Part shown: positions 44,880 through 57,275 of the stretch, piece after piece
Layout of the letters: each line of letters starts with the position of its first letter
Numbering within the stretch: position 1 is the first letter of the stretch
Position numbers and translations under genes: made by a program
Notes under the pieces: model-generated
What the model was told of the DNA's origin: nothing
The model's database searches: none
The model's input: only the letters and a program-made list of their open reading frames with translations
Assembly: GCA_021234155.1 (NCBI GenBank)
Contig: JAJEKV010000292.1
Span: 62,001-126,000 of the forward strand
Length of the DNA stretch: 64,000 bases
From: Isoetes taiwanensis
Lineage: Eukaryota; Streptophyta; Lycopodiopsida; Isoetales; Isoetaceae
Direction of reading: 5' to 3'

Positions 44880-47150
44880 ATCTTTTCTCTTTGTTCTTCC
44901 GTCTCAAGATGAGAACTTAATTGCCCCGAGATATTTTCTTTGTTTCATCTATTCATTCGCCCATTCCGAGGCTGAAGAGTGAGCTGAAGGTAGGACTTAA
45001 GCCCCGCTAAGTTTTGGAATAATTGGTCAGGAGATCTCATATATTTTCTCAAAGAAAGACTTTTGGAGGCATGGCTAGGCGGGTTTGGGTCTGATCCTCA
45101 TGCAAATGTCTTCAATTTGGTCATCTCAGGGGTAATGTATTATCTTTGATGATTCATTTGACGTTGAGAATATTTAAAATCTTAGTGTGTAGTCTCAAGG
45201 GATTGGGATGGTGTTAGAGTCAGCAGAGAAGGCCCGGCTGGTGCTTGCATATTATAAAACATCGATTGATATAATCTCGAGGAGAAGATTACACTTTGGC
45301 GGGGAGATATGGATGATGCACACATTTAATTTAATGGCAACATGCGCCACATCTTGCAACTACCATCAAGGTGCGAGAAGGGAGTTTACTTACCTTTCTT
45401 GGTACGTAGAATCTGCTGTTATAAACACACGGAACAAAAAAAGCGATGGTAAGCATGCTCCAACTCATTCCTCGTATTTCATTCTAAAGCCGGAGGAAAA
45501 TCCAAGGAAGAGGATGGAAGGAGAGACCACGCGCACATGATGCGGAGTACTCTTCTTCAACATTCATGATATTGCATCAAAATTTTGGTGCTTCAAAATG
45601 CCTCGAAGTTATGTTTGGATAATTAGGAGTGGTTATCAGATTGACTTCTCTTGGTTGTGGAGGATGCCACCTATGTTCTAGGATTACAAATCAATCTGCA
45701 TCTCACAGTTTGATAAGATAAACCTATCTGCATCTTACAGTTCAATAAGCTAAATCTGTATATTCTAGAAGAGAGTGAATCATGTTAACTTTTAGTACAA
45801 GGCCATATTTGCAGGTGGTGCTTAATGTATCTTTCATTGGTCACGTATACATCCATTTTGAGGAGAATGAATTGAGTTTTGTTAGTACTGTTGAATGGTC
45901 CTTTGTACTGCCTGTGCATAATTATGTATCTGGATATGCAAGGAAAGAGTAGAATATCATGTTGACATCACATGGAATGTCTTCGCAGCGGTATATTTCT
46001 ATCAAATATAGCCTAAAAGAGGAACTTGAAGTATAGGCCATATGTGACTGCAATACTAAGTTCTGATTAATTACATGAAGTATAGGCCATATGTGACTGC
46101 AATACTAAGTTCTGATTAATTACATGGCAAAAATCATTAGCATTTAGATGTTAGTTTACGCGGTTTACATGTTTGGTGTGGTAAACATGTTAGGTTAGGT
46201 GCCACAATCGGTTGGCACCACGGGGGCATATTCACAGGGGGTTACTCGGCAACAGAGTCATTTGTCGGATGGGGATATTTGCCCTTTATTCCAAGATCTG
46301 GACCGTACATAGCGATCCTCGTTTGTGGGGTATGCATGTACAAGTTTTTGTATACTGTATATTGAGGTTTACAAAATACTATAAGGTTTGAGAGAATGTA
46401 CTTAATGGTGTTAATTTTATACATGTATTGTGAATATATTTTTGGGGCTCTCGCTGCCCTAACTAAAGCAAACATAGGTAGACCTTATGGACCTAAATAT
46501 TAATTACTAACACAATAACATGAAGACAAACAAATTATTTCCATGGCAAAGGGACTCAATTGATGATTGCATGTATGCATTCTTATATACATGGCATTCA
46601 AGTGTTACCCATTTTTCCAAAAAAATTGAATAAAAGTGCTTAACAATTTTTTGCCACAAGTCAAAAATTTTGCTCTATCATAAACCAGCATGCAATGAAG
46701 GGGATTTGAACCCCCTGCCAGAGTAGGCAGAACCAAAGCACTTCCAAATTTGCACACATTTCCTACACCTTCAAATGTGGGCTTACAGAGAACCATGTTT
46801 TGCCTAATGAACTCCAGCCAGCAATCCACATGAGTGCCTGCCAAAACCAGCAAACAAGGAGCTCAAATATCTCAGGAAAGGTCGCACTTCATTTCAGATT
46901 TGTTAAACATGGCATCATGGCCGAACACAAACCACAAACCTGGAACCATTATGGAGCCAACATTTCACATGAAACTTGTACTTCCCATCTACAATCTACA
47001 ATCAATTAAAAGTTGCAGCATACCACAACAGCAATTATCGTACAAGAACCATTACTTAGTCTTGTATCCGAACACTGAACCATAAAATGTGACGTCTGTT
47101 TCAATTTATCCAAGTCAAACATATACATTTCAGCAATCCATACCTGTAAT
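44880..47150. other. AT-rich DNA, no gene recognised
   Basis: One plus-strand frame of 110 codons (45208-45540) has no known domain and atypical composition. A perfect tandem duplication lies at 46028-46125. Nothing else is supported. Confidence 0.45.
46028..46125. repeat. Perfect 49-bp tandem duplication
   Basis: 46028-46076 and 46077-46125 are identical, so the event is recent or it is an assembly artefact. Confidence 0.92.
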
Positions 47151-47159
47151 ATCCTTGCC

Positions 47160-47770
47160 TTTCATATGTGCCTGCCCTGGGTTAGGGCAAGAATGCTAAT
47201 GCATGCATCAAGAATACTGATAAGAGTAATGTCGTCAGGGGGAATGCCAATAAATTCCATTTGCTGATATAAAGTTAGTGCGTCTCGGCAACAATTATTT
47301 TCAGTATAGACACTAATCAATGTGGTCCATGCAATCACATCCCTATTGGTAATTGTATTCAATATATGGTGTGCATCCTGCACAGATTTACAGTGCCCAT
47401 ACATCTTCATTAGGGCAGTGTTCAAGACCGAATCAGAGTGAAACCTACTAAGCAAAATGCGGGAATGAAGCAGCCTGCTATGTGCAAGGACTCCAAGGCC
47501 AGCACAGGCATCACATACTTTGAGAAAGCTAACTTTATCTGGTGTCAATTGTAGCTGCATTTCCTCAAAAGAATAGATTCGACCTTTACAAGACCCACAC
47601 TACATAGATGCTCCAATCATTATTGTCCAACTATAAACATTCTTGTCCTTCAATTTTTCAAATATAGCTTTGTGCATCTTGCAAGTCAAGACTTACCATA
47701 CATCTCTATGAGAAGGTTAGCCGGGGAAAGACATTCTTTACCGCCCATTTTTGGCAATGCATTCATGAAT
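47160..47770 (-). pseudogene. PPR protein fragment (PLS type)
   Basis: Pentatricopeptide repeat proteins bind RNA in plastids and mitochondria. The main frame (47560-47162) has three to four repeats: PDKVSFLKVCDACAGLG, then SVLNTALMKMYGHC, then RDVIAWTTLISVYTENN with ALTLYQQMEFIGIPPD, then ITLISILDACISI. Upstream, DKNVYSWTIMIGAS (about 47620-47660) and, in another frame, LLIEMYGKS (about 47700-47730) extend it. A TAG after IGASM and a frame change near 47690 break it, and it stops at the TGA near 47160 without an E or DYW domain. The style is that of PLS-class editing factors. Confidence 0.72.
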
Positions 47771-47779
47771 CGTCTACCC

Positions 47780-50700
47780 TCATCCGTCTACTACTTTTTT
47801 TTTTCGACACTTTGGAGACATACACGGTTGGAGATGGCACCCAAAGGACTCATGGAACTTTCACAGATAGCAAAACCTTCACGTACTTGCTCCACCGCCC
47901 GCATTTGAGAGTAATAATAGAGCCTGGAGAGGAATTACAAGCAAATAATGAGCACGAAAGAACTTGCGGAAGAAACTCTGTTGCAACAAACGCCTCAAAG
48001 CGAGAATGTCACCGGCCGCAACATTTCCCCAACCATCCAACAGCCCGATCGTGCCAACAACGACCCCAACAGAGAGACAGATGAATTGGCAGCCTTTTTG
48101 TTGCCCTAAAATAGAGGCGGGCCGATGTTTGCATGGGATGATGTCTACATACCTAACTAGACCATTAGAAATTTGATGAAAAAAAAGAGGAACCAAAGGA
48201 AAATATGGTGCGCACTCTATTTGTACTGATTAGTAGACCTCATGGAATACGCCCTTCAAATCATAGTAAAACCATAGGAAAAAACGTACAAAACTAGAAA
48301 CAAAACCCCATGTTATAATGCTACATATTGGTGACGTAGGTAAACATTACATTTTGTTATATTTAGTGTGAACACTCATCCTATATAATGCGTGTTGTGC
48401 TTGCTTGCCAAACCAATTTTATGCTTACTCCATGCTTTTTAGATTGTTGTATGATGTTATAATTGCTTATAGTATAATTGTTGAACGAGAATAAACAATA
48501 ACAACATATAAGGTACATGGGACATAAAAGAATTTCAATTAGCTAGGCCTCCTCTGACGCTTGCCCACCTGGCATAGGATCACTTGCATGCAATCTTTTC
48601 CTCGCTTACTAGGATGCCATAATACAGTAGAATTTAACCAGCACTACAATCCTCAAGTCCTAAGTAGCATGTCATTCAAGATGATAGCTAAAATCTATGC
48701 CGAACGACAGACACTGGAAGTCGCATGGCAAATGGGAATCATTTCACACCTTGCAATTTGCAATCATGGAGCAGGGAGGATAAGATTGCCCAGGTTGAAA
48801 TAATACCAAAAAATTGGTCTCGAATTTTGGAATCACGAAAATATTTTCTGGCCACCAAGCCACCAACAATATTAGGAAATCACCCTAAAAGAGAAAACCA
48901 AAAAATCCCAAATCAAAAAACCCTCCAAGTGTTATCTAAAGTAGTTATTACAACCCAACAATGCCAGGCATATTCTTATCATATCTCTAAAATCCACTTC
49001 TTTCTAGCAAAAGATGTATCATTGTTCGAGCATGTTTCAAATCATGCCAAAACATTTGCTCCATATATTACGCATATCTTGGTATGCAAGTTTTAAGTTG
49101 CTTCACACATTCACACATTTTTTGTATGACATTTCTATTCATTTCATACCATGATCCATTTCACTGTGTATCTAGAGATCAATTCTTTGGCATTTGTATT
49201 ACATAATAAAACAACACAAAAACACACAATAATGCCCCTCACACACACATTCACAAAAACTACCATATTCTTTAGTCTAACGAACAATCAAACAACCACC
49301 CTTGCAATATTGTAGCAAAGCCCAAGCAGCGCAGGCACCATAACTAGTATTGTTTAAGTAGTAGTCACCATTGACGAAATCATGACAAATTATTTGAACT
49401 CTTATGCATGTAAATTTTTGTACAAAAACTTGCCTCAATGGCAAAAGCTTCAAATGTTACTTATAGCAAACGTAGATGTAGCCATCTTTAGGAAACCTGC
49501 TTATGAAGTACCAATGATTTCAACTAAAAATGTGCATATCAATTCACAATATTCAAAGCAAATTAGAGATGGAAAGCAAACACAAATGCAAGCACAATAT
49601 CAAAGCAACTCATCTATTATCTAGCCAATCTCATCTGTGTAAAATCTTCCATCATAGACATCATATATAAAATCTGGACGGGCCTATATTACCTGTCAGA
49701 AAAGGCAAAGCACATGAGCAAAAAATCCAATCTTTGTAATTGTATTATGGACCAAATCTCTAAGCCATCTCTAAAAGCAATATCTAACCTAGTATATAGT
49801 TTCAATATGAAGGTATGCCCATCAGAAAGGAAATTGTAAAAACTGTTGCTAGAAGTAGTAATATGTGGACATATGCTAGATGTCTCTTTTGCATGTTTGT
49901 ATCCCGATAATACTCTTGGATAAAAGGCAAGATCTTTATTATTTGATAGTTCAGCCTTCTTCAAGGTATATCTTTAAGTCACAGTGACTTTATGTAGGCA
50001 TATCGTGTATATTGATCTAATCCTTTTGAGAAAACCACTTAGAGTCTATATAACACCGACCAAATCTCTAGTAAACCACAACAATTATAGATTTGCAACA
50101 ACGGATACAATACCATTTTAGATTCTCTAAAGAACTATGAGAGTCTAAACCAGGCTTCATATTAGTATATATCACGTCCATAAAGACAAATATGTCTTAC
50201 GTGCACAATAGAAACAGATAAGAAAGGCAAAGCAAGCTAACTTTAATCTTACTTGAAATCTTCTCCAGTCCTCCATAATGGCAAGTTGCGTAAGCACCAT
50301 ATACATGATGATCTCATATGCCTAAACCATATCTGCATCTTCACAAATCAAATGATGTGCAAGATGGCAAAGCAAACAATCGCAAAGGTAGGTGCAGTCT
50401 ACTCCTGTCTGTGCATTAAGTTGTACCTTAAAATATTCTTGAATTTTATGGGGATTCAATTCCGTCCTTGGATATCCATACCCGGCATTGTCATATCATG
50501 TCCTTGGCATTAGATTAATCAAAATTCTTAGCAAGCTTAGAAGTTGAGATATGGATTCTGCATTCGATTACGAAACAACCTTTGACCTGCAATCGTGGAA
50601 TATGCATGCTGGGAATCGAAAAGGGCAAAAAATTGATATGCCCGAGATTAGAAAGGGGAAAATTGGAATCACTAATCCTAGAAAAAAAATTCCATATTTG

Positions 50701-51043
50701 TAGAAACTGGAATTTTTTCCGGCAGCAAAAAGCCCCAAAACCTTAAGAAAATCAGCTAGGACACAATATAAAAAAAGTTTTTCTTCAGACCACTCCAAAT
50801 TAACAAGACTGATACGGAAAATAATTTATGTAGATACTCTATGACATAATTTATCAACTAGTGTAATCTGATCTCCATGGAATTCCATATTATGGTCAAG
50901 ATTAAAAAATCATCCTTGGGCGCTCATTTGGGCAGGGATGTGAATCGTGGAAAGTGGTTATCCTCCGATCATGATCCTGGACGTTGCCAGATCAGTAAGT
51001 CCTCACCCTAAAAACAAGGTTCGAAATTTTATGAAAAGTCCTT
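47780..51043. other. AT-rich DNA, no gene recognised
   Basis: 47810-48200 is somewhat GC-richer with open frames on both strands but no domain. 48240-51040 is AT-rich with only short random frames. No transposon border is visible for the copia element that follows. Confidence 0.45.
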
Positions 51044-51481
51044 TTAGTTTTGAGATAAATAGAACATCTCAAATTTCAACAAGATGTGTCCAATCCAATA
51101 CAAAGATAGTAGGACAAAGTTCAATTTCCTTAAAACAAATAGTAGAATAAATTGAGAAGGATTGGGAATGTAAATTGTGTAAAACAATGTCAAATTTCTG
51201 GAACCAAGTCCTGGAGGCTTGCTTGAGCCTATAAAGTGCTTTATGTAGCTGACATACATGATCAGATGATCTTGGTGCTCAAAACCAGGAGGTTGCCTCA
51301 TGAAAATCAGTTCGTGAAGCTCGCCATGGAGGAAAGCGGTCTGCACATCAAGCTGAAGAACCTCCCAATCGTTTTTAGCTGCAAGAGCAAGAATTGTGCA
51401 AAGACTAGTCATATGAATGACTGGAGAATAAGTTTCATCAAAATCCAAACCATGTACTTGTGTAAAACCCTTGGCTACCAA
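51044..51481 (-). pseudogene. Copia RT, N-terminal part
   Basis: MVAKGFTQVHGLDFDETYSP (51481-51422) then LQLDVQTAFLHGELHELIFM and QPPGF are the first conserved blocks of Ty1/copia RT, including the first catalytic Asp (LDV). After a frame change the LHKAL-type segment follows, and then the match is lost. The Y-x-D-D block is absent. Confidence 0.85.
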
Positions 51482-51897
51482 TCGGGACTTGTACCTCTCA
51501 AGGCTTCCATCACCCTGGAATTTCTTAGAAAAGACCCATTTACAGTCAACAATATTGTGTCCAATGGGGGGACAAGAGTCCAGACCTGTTTCCAGCCTGT
51601 TTCCAGTGATTAACTTCGGATCATTGAATGGCTCCGTATATAGTGGAATGTGTGGAAGAGGTGGCTAAACAGACCCATTGAATTAGACTGGCCTTAGCAC
51701 TAAGAAGAAGCACTTGCTGGGTGTTCTTAGTCGTTCAGATCTGTGGAGGGGCATGATGGGTAGATCAGAAACATCAAGTGGATTTTCAATGGGCAAAGGA
51801 TCAGAAGTAGAAGTAGAAGATGATGCAAAAGTTTCAAGGGAATGGGCAGACTACACAGAAGAGTGCAAATGGGCTAGGCGGACAGCTTCTTGATCAA

Positions 51898-52870
51898 TCA
51901 AAGAGATGGATGGATCAGACACAAGCCTCTCTGCAAGAATAAAATTGACATCAAGATCAGATCAGCATATGCAGAAGCTAGGGAGGATTCATCAAAATGG
52001 ACATCAATGGATACATAGACACGGTTGGAAAGGGGATCCCAACATCTGTAGCCTCTGTGCTTGCTAGAGTAGCCAATGAATCTACATTTGATGCTTTTAT
52101 CATCAAATTTAGACATGATATCTTTTGGAACCTAGATGTACATAGTACTACCAAAAACTCGAAGTTGTGATAAACCAGGCTTGGAGCCAAACCAAACCTC
52201 ATGAGGTGTCGACCTAGGTACTGCTACTGTGGGAAGGAGATTTTGGACATGAACAGCCACTGCAATGGCATTTTTTCAAAAACTTTTGGCCAATTGAGCC
52301 CGAACAAGTAAATTTTTTGTTGCTTACACATAGAGTCCAGTTCTTCCTCTCAGCCATTTTGTTTTGTTGCGGAGTATAGCGGGTGGTAAATTGCCTATGA
52401 ATGCCTGCATCTGCACATGTATTGTGAAAAAGTGAGCCCAAATACTCGCCTCCACCATCAGTGCGAAGGCATTTGATGTGCCTGCTAGTCTGTATTTCTA
52501 CTAAGGCTTTGAATAGTCAAAAGCCATCAAGAGTCTGGTTACAAGTTCTCAAGAAATAAATATTGGTTCTTCTACTATGGTCATCGATGAAAGAGATGTG
52601 GTATCGATTTCCATTTCGGTTTTGAACTTTTATGGAGCCACAGATATCAGAGTGGACCAAATCAAGGAGGGCTGGGGATCGATGGCCAACTGCAGCAAAG
52701 GATCTTCTGGAATGCTTGTCAAGCATGCAGCCATGGCAAGTGTCTAATTCTCCATGGGGTAAGGGATCAAGACCAATTAACCAGATTACCGTGATGCAAA
52801 GCTTTACGAGCGCGAGAATTGACATGAGCAAGGCGATGATGCCATAATAGAAGGAAACCATTGGAGTCAT
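51898..52870 (-). pseudogene. Copia integrase
   Basis: LLDLVHSDICGSIKVQ (about 52700) holds the first Asp, FIDDHSRRTNIYFLR follows, and TDGGGEYLGSLF (about 52430-52465) gives the second Asp. TTRYTPQQNKMAERKNWTL (about 52320-52380) carries the Glu. All three catalytic positions are present, but frame changes separate them. 52120-51898 (PNLMIKASNVDS and CRFIGYSSKHRGYRCWDP in adjoining frames) is the conserved C-terminal region before RT. Confidence 0.82.
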
Positions 52871-53294
52871 TGATCAAAAAGGCTTCCAGATCATTGGGTA
52901 TTTTCATCTCATAAATGTTTCCTGACCTATAGCCACGAGCAAAAGGGGTGCTAGAAATAGAGGTGTCATTGGAATAGAAAAGCACTGATTCAGAAGTAAA
53001 TACTACAATCATGCCAGCATCTATAATTCGAGCCACAGAAAAGAGGTTTTCTCGGAAGGCAGGAACCAAAGAGCATCGTGGACAGGGCGAGAATCTACAT
53101 GCAGCATGGGAAGATTGAAAGTGCCTTTTGCCTGATGGCCATTTCTGCATTTGAACCCAGTTGCAAGAGATAGGAACACAGTTAATTAGAAAATGAGCAT
53201 CTTTTACCATAATAGAAGTGCAGGCTGAATCGATCGTAAAGGTAGAAGTTTGTTGAACATGCAGTGCTTCAGAGATGCAAGCTTCCTCAATCAT
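52767..53294 (-). pseudogene. Copia protease and GAG-pre-integrase segment
   Basis: TIDSACTSIMVKD (about 53200-53235) corresponds to the protease active-site region (usually D-S-G-A/C-T/S) with Asp-Ser-Ala instead of Asp-Ser-Gly. LWHHRLAHVNSRARKALHHG (about 52780-52850) is the GAG-pre-integrase H-x-R-x-x-H motif. Both are in one long frame. Confidence 0.75.
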
Positions 53295-53600
53295 ACAACT
53301 TTCTTCTTTGAGAGTGAGAGCTTCAACGACTTGAGCAGATTCTTTTGGAGTTGGAGTTTTGGAGCTTGAGTGGAGGAAAACTGAGGCTTACTATGACACC
53401 TCTTAGCTTGATGCCTATATCCCTTGTAGTTCCGGCATTGATCACATTGAAGGCGAGTACGAGTACGATCTTTTGTATATTGTGGCGGTGGCTCATAGTT
53501 GGGCTTCCCTTTTGCTTGAGTATAACATGCATGTTCTGGCCTTGCACGATCTCCCCTCTCCTTATGCATCAAGGAGAGTTTAAATGGCTTTTCATTATTG
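53291..53600 (-). pseudogene. Copia gag C-terminus with altered zinc knuckle
   Basis: The frame contains CDQCRNYKGYRHQAKRC (about 53400-53450). This has the C-x2-C...H-x4-C skeleton of a retroviral-type zinc knuckle, but seven instead of four residues precede the His, so it is insertion-bearing. The N-terminal gag is missing. Confidence 0.6.
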
Positions 53601-54204
53601 AAGATAGCTTCGCAGGTTATTTTATGATTTTAGGATGGAGGGTTCAAATCTTCCTCTAATGAGAAAAAGATGCAAGACATGTGATCTGCATATTGTCCCA
53701 TATGTTCTTGCAGCAGACACCATGATCACCAAATGTGCAATAAGGTAAGAAAGTCAAATTAAATCAATGGTTTATTCAATATCACCATGTATTCATAAAT
53801 GCAATGGTTAGAGCATCATGTATGTTTATCTACTTTCTTATTAAATCTTATAAAGGCATACATTTTTTATGCGTCTGAGTCTAAAACTGACTGAAACATC
53901 TAGCATTTTTACTGAAGTACTGTATAGCTTAAAGGTCATTGGCACAATTTGTGTGTAACCTTCCAGTTAAGAATTCGTAGTGTTAACATTTGTTGTCTTA
54001 CAAACAGGTGCATTAGGTTGAATTTTATCTCAAAGGCTATGTCTTGCACATTAGTTCTTTCTAAAAATAATAGATGCATAAACTTGAACTGTAATGATCT
54101 ATTTATATAGTGTCTACATGGTCATAGAAAGAGGTTTCTTAATCACCAGAATGTGAGCCTGGGTACTCAATATAGGCCTGTTCGTGCTATTATCTCCACT
54201 TGTC
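53600..54204. other. AT-rich DNA, nothing recognised
   Basis: No gene, LTR or repeat feature is supported here. Confidence 0.45.
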
Positions 54205-54289
54205 TAGTATCATCATTACTGCAAAGGTTTTTCCCTTGAAAACCTTTCGAGGCAGGGGTTTTTTAATCCTAGTAGTAATGATTGTACTA
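54205..54289. repeat. Nested hairpin
   Basis: TAGTATCATCATTACT pairs with AGTAATGATTGTACTA at the outside, and AAAGGTTTT pairs with AAAACCTTT inside, giving a two-level stem over 85 bp. It abuts the CTATT-tailed retroelement end, of which it may be the 5' part. Confidence 0.65.
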
Positions 54290-54364
54290 GCCCATTGTAT
54301 GGGTCCCATGACCTATTGGTCTCCGTGGACATTAAAAAAAACTATTCTATTCTATTCTATTTAA
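54290..54364 (+). mobile_element. CTATT-tailed retroelement 3' end, copy 3
   Basis: GGGTCCCATGACCTATTGGTC then GTGGACATTAAAA and a CTATT microsatellite (about 54341-54361). It aligns with the minus-strand copy at 31231-31310 over about 50 bp. Confidence 0.55.
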
Positions 54365-55560
54365 ACACATGTATTCCCTATTTCCTTTCTAATAAGAAAT
54401 CTATACAAGAGCCATTAGCGCCACAGAAAATGTTGTGTTGTATTGTTGTTCAGAAATCCTTTTATGGGAAGATAGGCAACACATATCGTATAGCAATCAT
54501 ATGATTTATTTTTCTTCTTTAATGTGTCCACTCTATGGTTTTAAGTCAAATATATCCCTATTAAGGTGAGTGCACAAACCAAGTCGAACCCCAACCAAAT
54601 CGAACCCCATTTTATGTTTTGAAATAATTAGACCAATGGATCCCATATTTGGTTGTGACTAATTGGGTACATATTATCATGGCATAAAAGGGAAGGAAGG
54701 AAGGAAGGAAGGTTCTTTTATCGTCCGTTCACTATGATACCTTAACTTAATTCTCTACATGACACCTGACCATCTTTGTTGTGTTTTAAATGAATGCATA
54801 TTTCTTGAATCCTCATTTGCAATCTTGCAAGTCGAGGATTGAAGATCTGCAAGTAAAGACATAACATTTTCAGAGCATATGGATGTGCACCCCTATATAT
54901 GCCCAGCAAAATAATTACATGCACCCCTACATATGCCTTGCAACGCTGGGCACCTATTAAGGAATTGGCATTTTGATATTGGAAGCCATTGCCAAAAAGG
55001 GCATATGCCTTTCTTCTTGCATGCCAAAAAGGGTTCAATTCTTCTGCAATATACTGCTTTATTCCGCTATGTTGGAGCGGAATAGGGGGTTAAGTGCCTT
55101 AACAATCTACTGCTATATTTCTATTGTTAGGTTTAGATCACGTTAATGTGGCTTGAGTTGCGATATATCCCTTCTTTAGGGAATGGTTTGTGTAGAGCAT
55201 TATATTTGTCGCAGTCGATAGAGTATCAAATCAATAAACAAAAGCAAATATGGTTTTAATTGCAACGCCCTTCCTCATTCCCAATACATTATGGCATTCA
55301 AAGGACAAATCAATAACCATATATCAATAATCTTGGTGGACCTTTTATTATTGATGAAATTAGGTTATATAAAGAATCTCACCATTTTTGGAAAATTATT
55401 TAATTTATGGCAAATGAAACTTCTTTAGAAGTCATATTCTACTTAAAGTAAGTAGCATTACTTGCAAACCTATCATATGCCCAGACATATCATGATCATC
55501 ATATAGATAGATGAAATTTCTTTTCATACTTCTAAATTTGAATTCAACATGTCTATGCCA
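54365..55560. other. AT-rich DNA
   Basis: A GGAA microsatellite lies at about 54690-54712. ACATGCACCCCTACATATGCC-like text is doubled near 54890 and 54918. No coding region is supported. Confidence 0.45.
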
Positions 55561-55564
55561 TCAC

Positions 55565-55680
55565 TATCTATATATATAATACTAATAGAGTTTTAGGATA
55601 GTTTGTGTGCGATCTTGGCTGTTGATTTTTTCATTTTATTTTGATCCGTTAGATCAAAATAAGATTGCAATTTGGTATTT
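55565..55680 (+). mobile_element. Possible Helitron-type 5' end
   Basis: TCTATATATATAATACTAATAGA, then GTGTGCGATCTTGGCTGTTGA and GATCCGTTAGATC, resemble the 5' ends of many plant Helitrons and short non-autonomous repeats (TC start, an A/T-rich run ending TAATAGA, then a CTGNCCGTTGGAT-like block). No CTRR hairpin terminus was found downstream, so this is a weak call. Confidence 0.3.
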
Positions 55681-56189
55681 TCACTCTTTTATATGAAAAG
55701 GCATGGTATTTGAGACCTCGGCTGACTAATTGTTGTTTTGAGGCAAGCGCTTTGGTTTTTTTTTTTTTTTTTTAGGTGCAAACAAGATCGGGATCTGAAT
55801 CCCATACATCTCTCTCTTCCTCAACGGCCAGATGCACGGCGGCAAGATGGCTTCGATTATCCGCAGTCGACCTATTTCTGCCTTCACCAGATCGTTTATT
55901 GGTTCTTTCGTATTGATATGCACAATGTTTATGTGGGCAATTGCCATCTGATCGACCATGATGCGGAATGGGTTTGTTGGTGTTTATTGCGAGCATTCTG
56001 AATCCTTTGGTGTTCATGCAAGCAATGGCGAGTCTGTAAAATCCTTGCAGGGATAATGACAAATTGTTCTATGGCTGAAAAAATTGTTCTTGCAACTATT
56101 ACTTTTTTTGGAGTTTAGGTTTTGCACAGGGTTCATAGGTTCAAGGCCGTTATCTCTGGTTTTTCGACTAATGCCTAAACCAGCTTCTT

Positions 56190-56990
56190 TAGCTATGGCA
56201 GATTAAACAAGCAAAATCTGGAACTGCCTCCAGATGGATTCCACCGTTGGGTCCAGCACATGATTTTTGCATCAGAACGATGGGGCACAATTGAAAGACG
56301 GATGGTTTGCAGTTACAAACATATGCCAAATTGGGCGTTTGTCCATCATGTACCTTGGGTAAGCTGCACTGTCAATCTTTGCCACATTTTGCCACTCGTT
56401 ACATTCTGATATCTATAGTCCTTTTCCATTCTCTTTTGGGGTTGGAAACAAAAAAGATGCATCAAGTGAACACAATGTAGAGAGCGGAATATAAATACCT
56501 ACCTATACAAATACACGCATCGGATCGTGAAGCTTCGGCTTTAAAGCGAAGATGTATCAACATTTCCTGCTTCTTAGTTTAATTTGAATGCTTTCAATTT
56601 TGATAAACTGTGGATGCTGTGTAGTGCATTTTGACAAGTACTTATAAAGCTTTTGATGTGTGGTAGGAGGCTATTTTTATTCATTTGATTGATTGTTACA
56701 GGATATTGTCAGATTGAAGGAGAAGTGTGGTGGCAAGCGTGTGGTGGCAACGGATATGCTTTGTTTGTGGTAAGAAGCATTTCTTGCTTTTTCTGGAACT
56801 GGTATTCAAACATTTGATTCTACTCTCTTTTTGCATGTGGCTAAAATTTGTAAGAGAGCTTTTGCTTTTGAAAGCTGTTTCTTTATATTATGGCTGAATT
56901 TCTTATTTATTCTTACTCAGGATGCTTGCTTTTCTGAGAAGCTGGAGTTTCAAGGGTAAGGAGATTATTTCTGGTTTGATAGAAAATACT
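56190..56990 (+). CDS. Hypothetical three-exon gene fragment
   Basis: Three small open segments join in frame at canonical sites. 56197-56359 (QNLELPPDGFHRWVQHM ... FVHHVPW) ends exactly at a GTAAGC donor. 56702-56768 (DIVRLKEKCGGKRVVATDML) lies between TTACAG and GTAAGA. 56922 onward (MLAFLRSWSFKG) starts after CTCAG. Phases agree (0, then 2). The last exon reads to a TAA near 56990 unless it splices at 56957. I do not recognise the protein; Trp and His are frequent. Three consistent joints are unlikely by chance, so I treat it as a real or recently real gene fragment, perhaps carried by the element starting at 55565. Confidence 0.4.
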
Positions 56991-57275
56991 TAATGGCATT
57001 ATGTTAAAACCCAGTACAGAGCCAAGTGTAGACCAAATAATGGAACTGTGAGGGGCCCCAGACGGTAAGCTACATTCGTTTCTTTTTTTTTTTGGTTCTA
57101 TGTTGGATAGGAGGGCTTCGTCGTCGCGCATTACCTTTGCAAGTTTGTAGTTTTTGACACCAACTAAACAATCTGCATTGGTACTACTAGCTATGCTGAG
57201 TTTGATTGGGAATATATTTATGTTCGGTTTTGCTCTTACATTTCTTCATCTCCTCGTACTAACAAAACCAAAGCA

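Larger units (their letters stand above)
51044..53600 (-). mobile_element. Ty1/copia internal region, truncated
   Basis: Minus-strand order is gag C-terminus, protease, GAG-pre-integrase, integrase, start of RT, the Ty1/copia order (integrase before RT). No LTRs were found on either side, RT stops after its first third, and RNase H is missing. Frameshifts and stops occur throughout. It is a relic. Confidence 0.85.

Noticed and set aside
45208-45540. 110-codon plus-strand frame
   Set aside because: No domain, no splice context and no repeat relation; kept only as part of the unassigned region.
46680-46760. B-box-like GGTTCAAATCCCC on the minus strand, possible tRNA or SINE
   Set aside because: No A box or cloverleaf at the right distance, and no second copy noticed.
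55772-56062. Minus-strand 96-codon frame with a HGRSDGN-like stretch
   Set aside because: No family match, overlaps a plus-strand frame of similar length, and has no splice or neighbour support.
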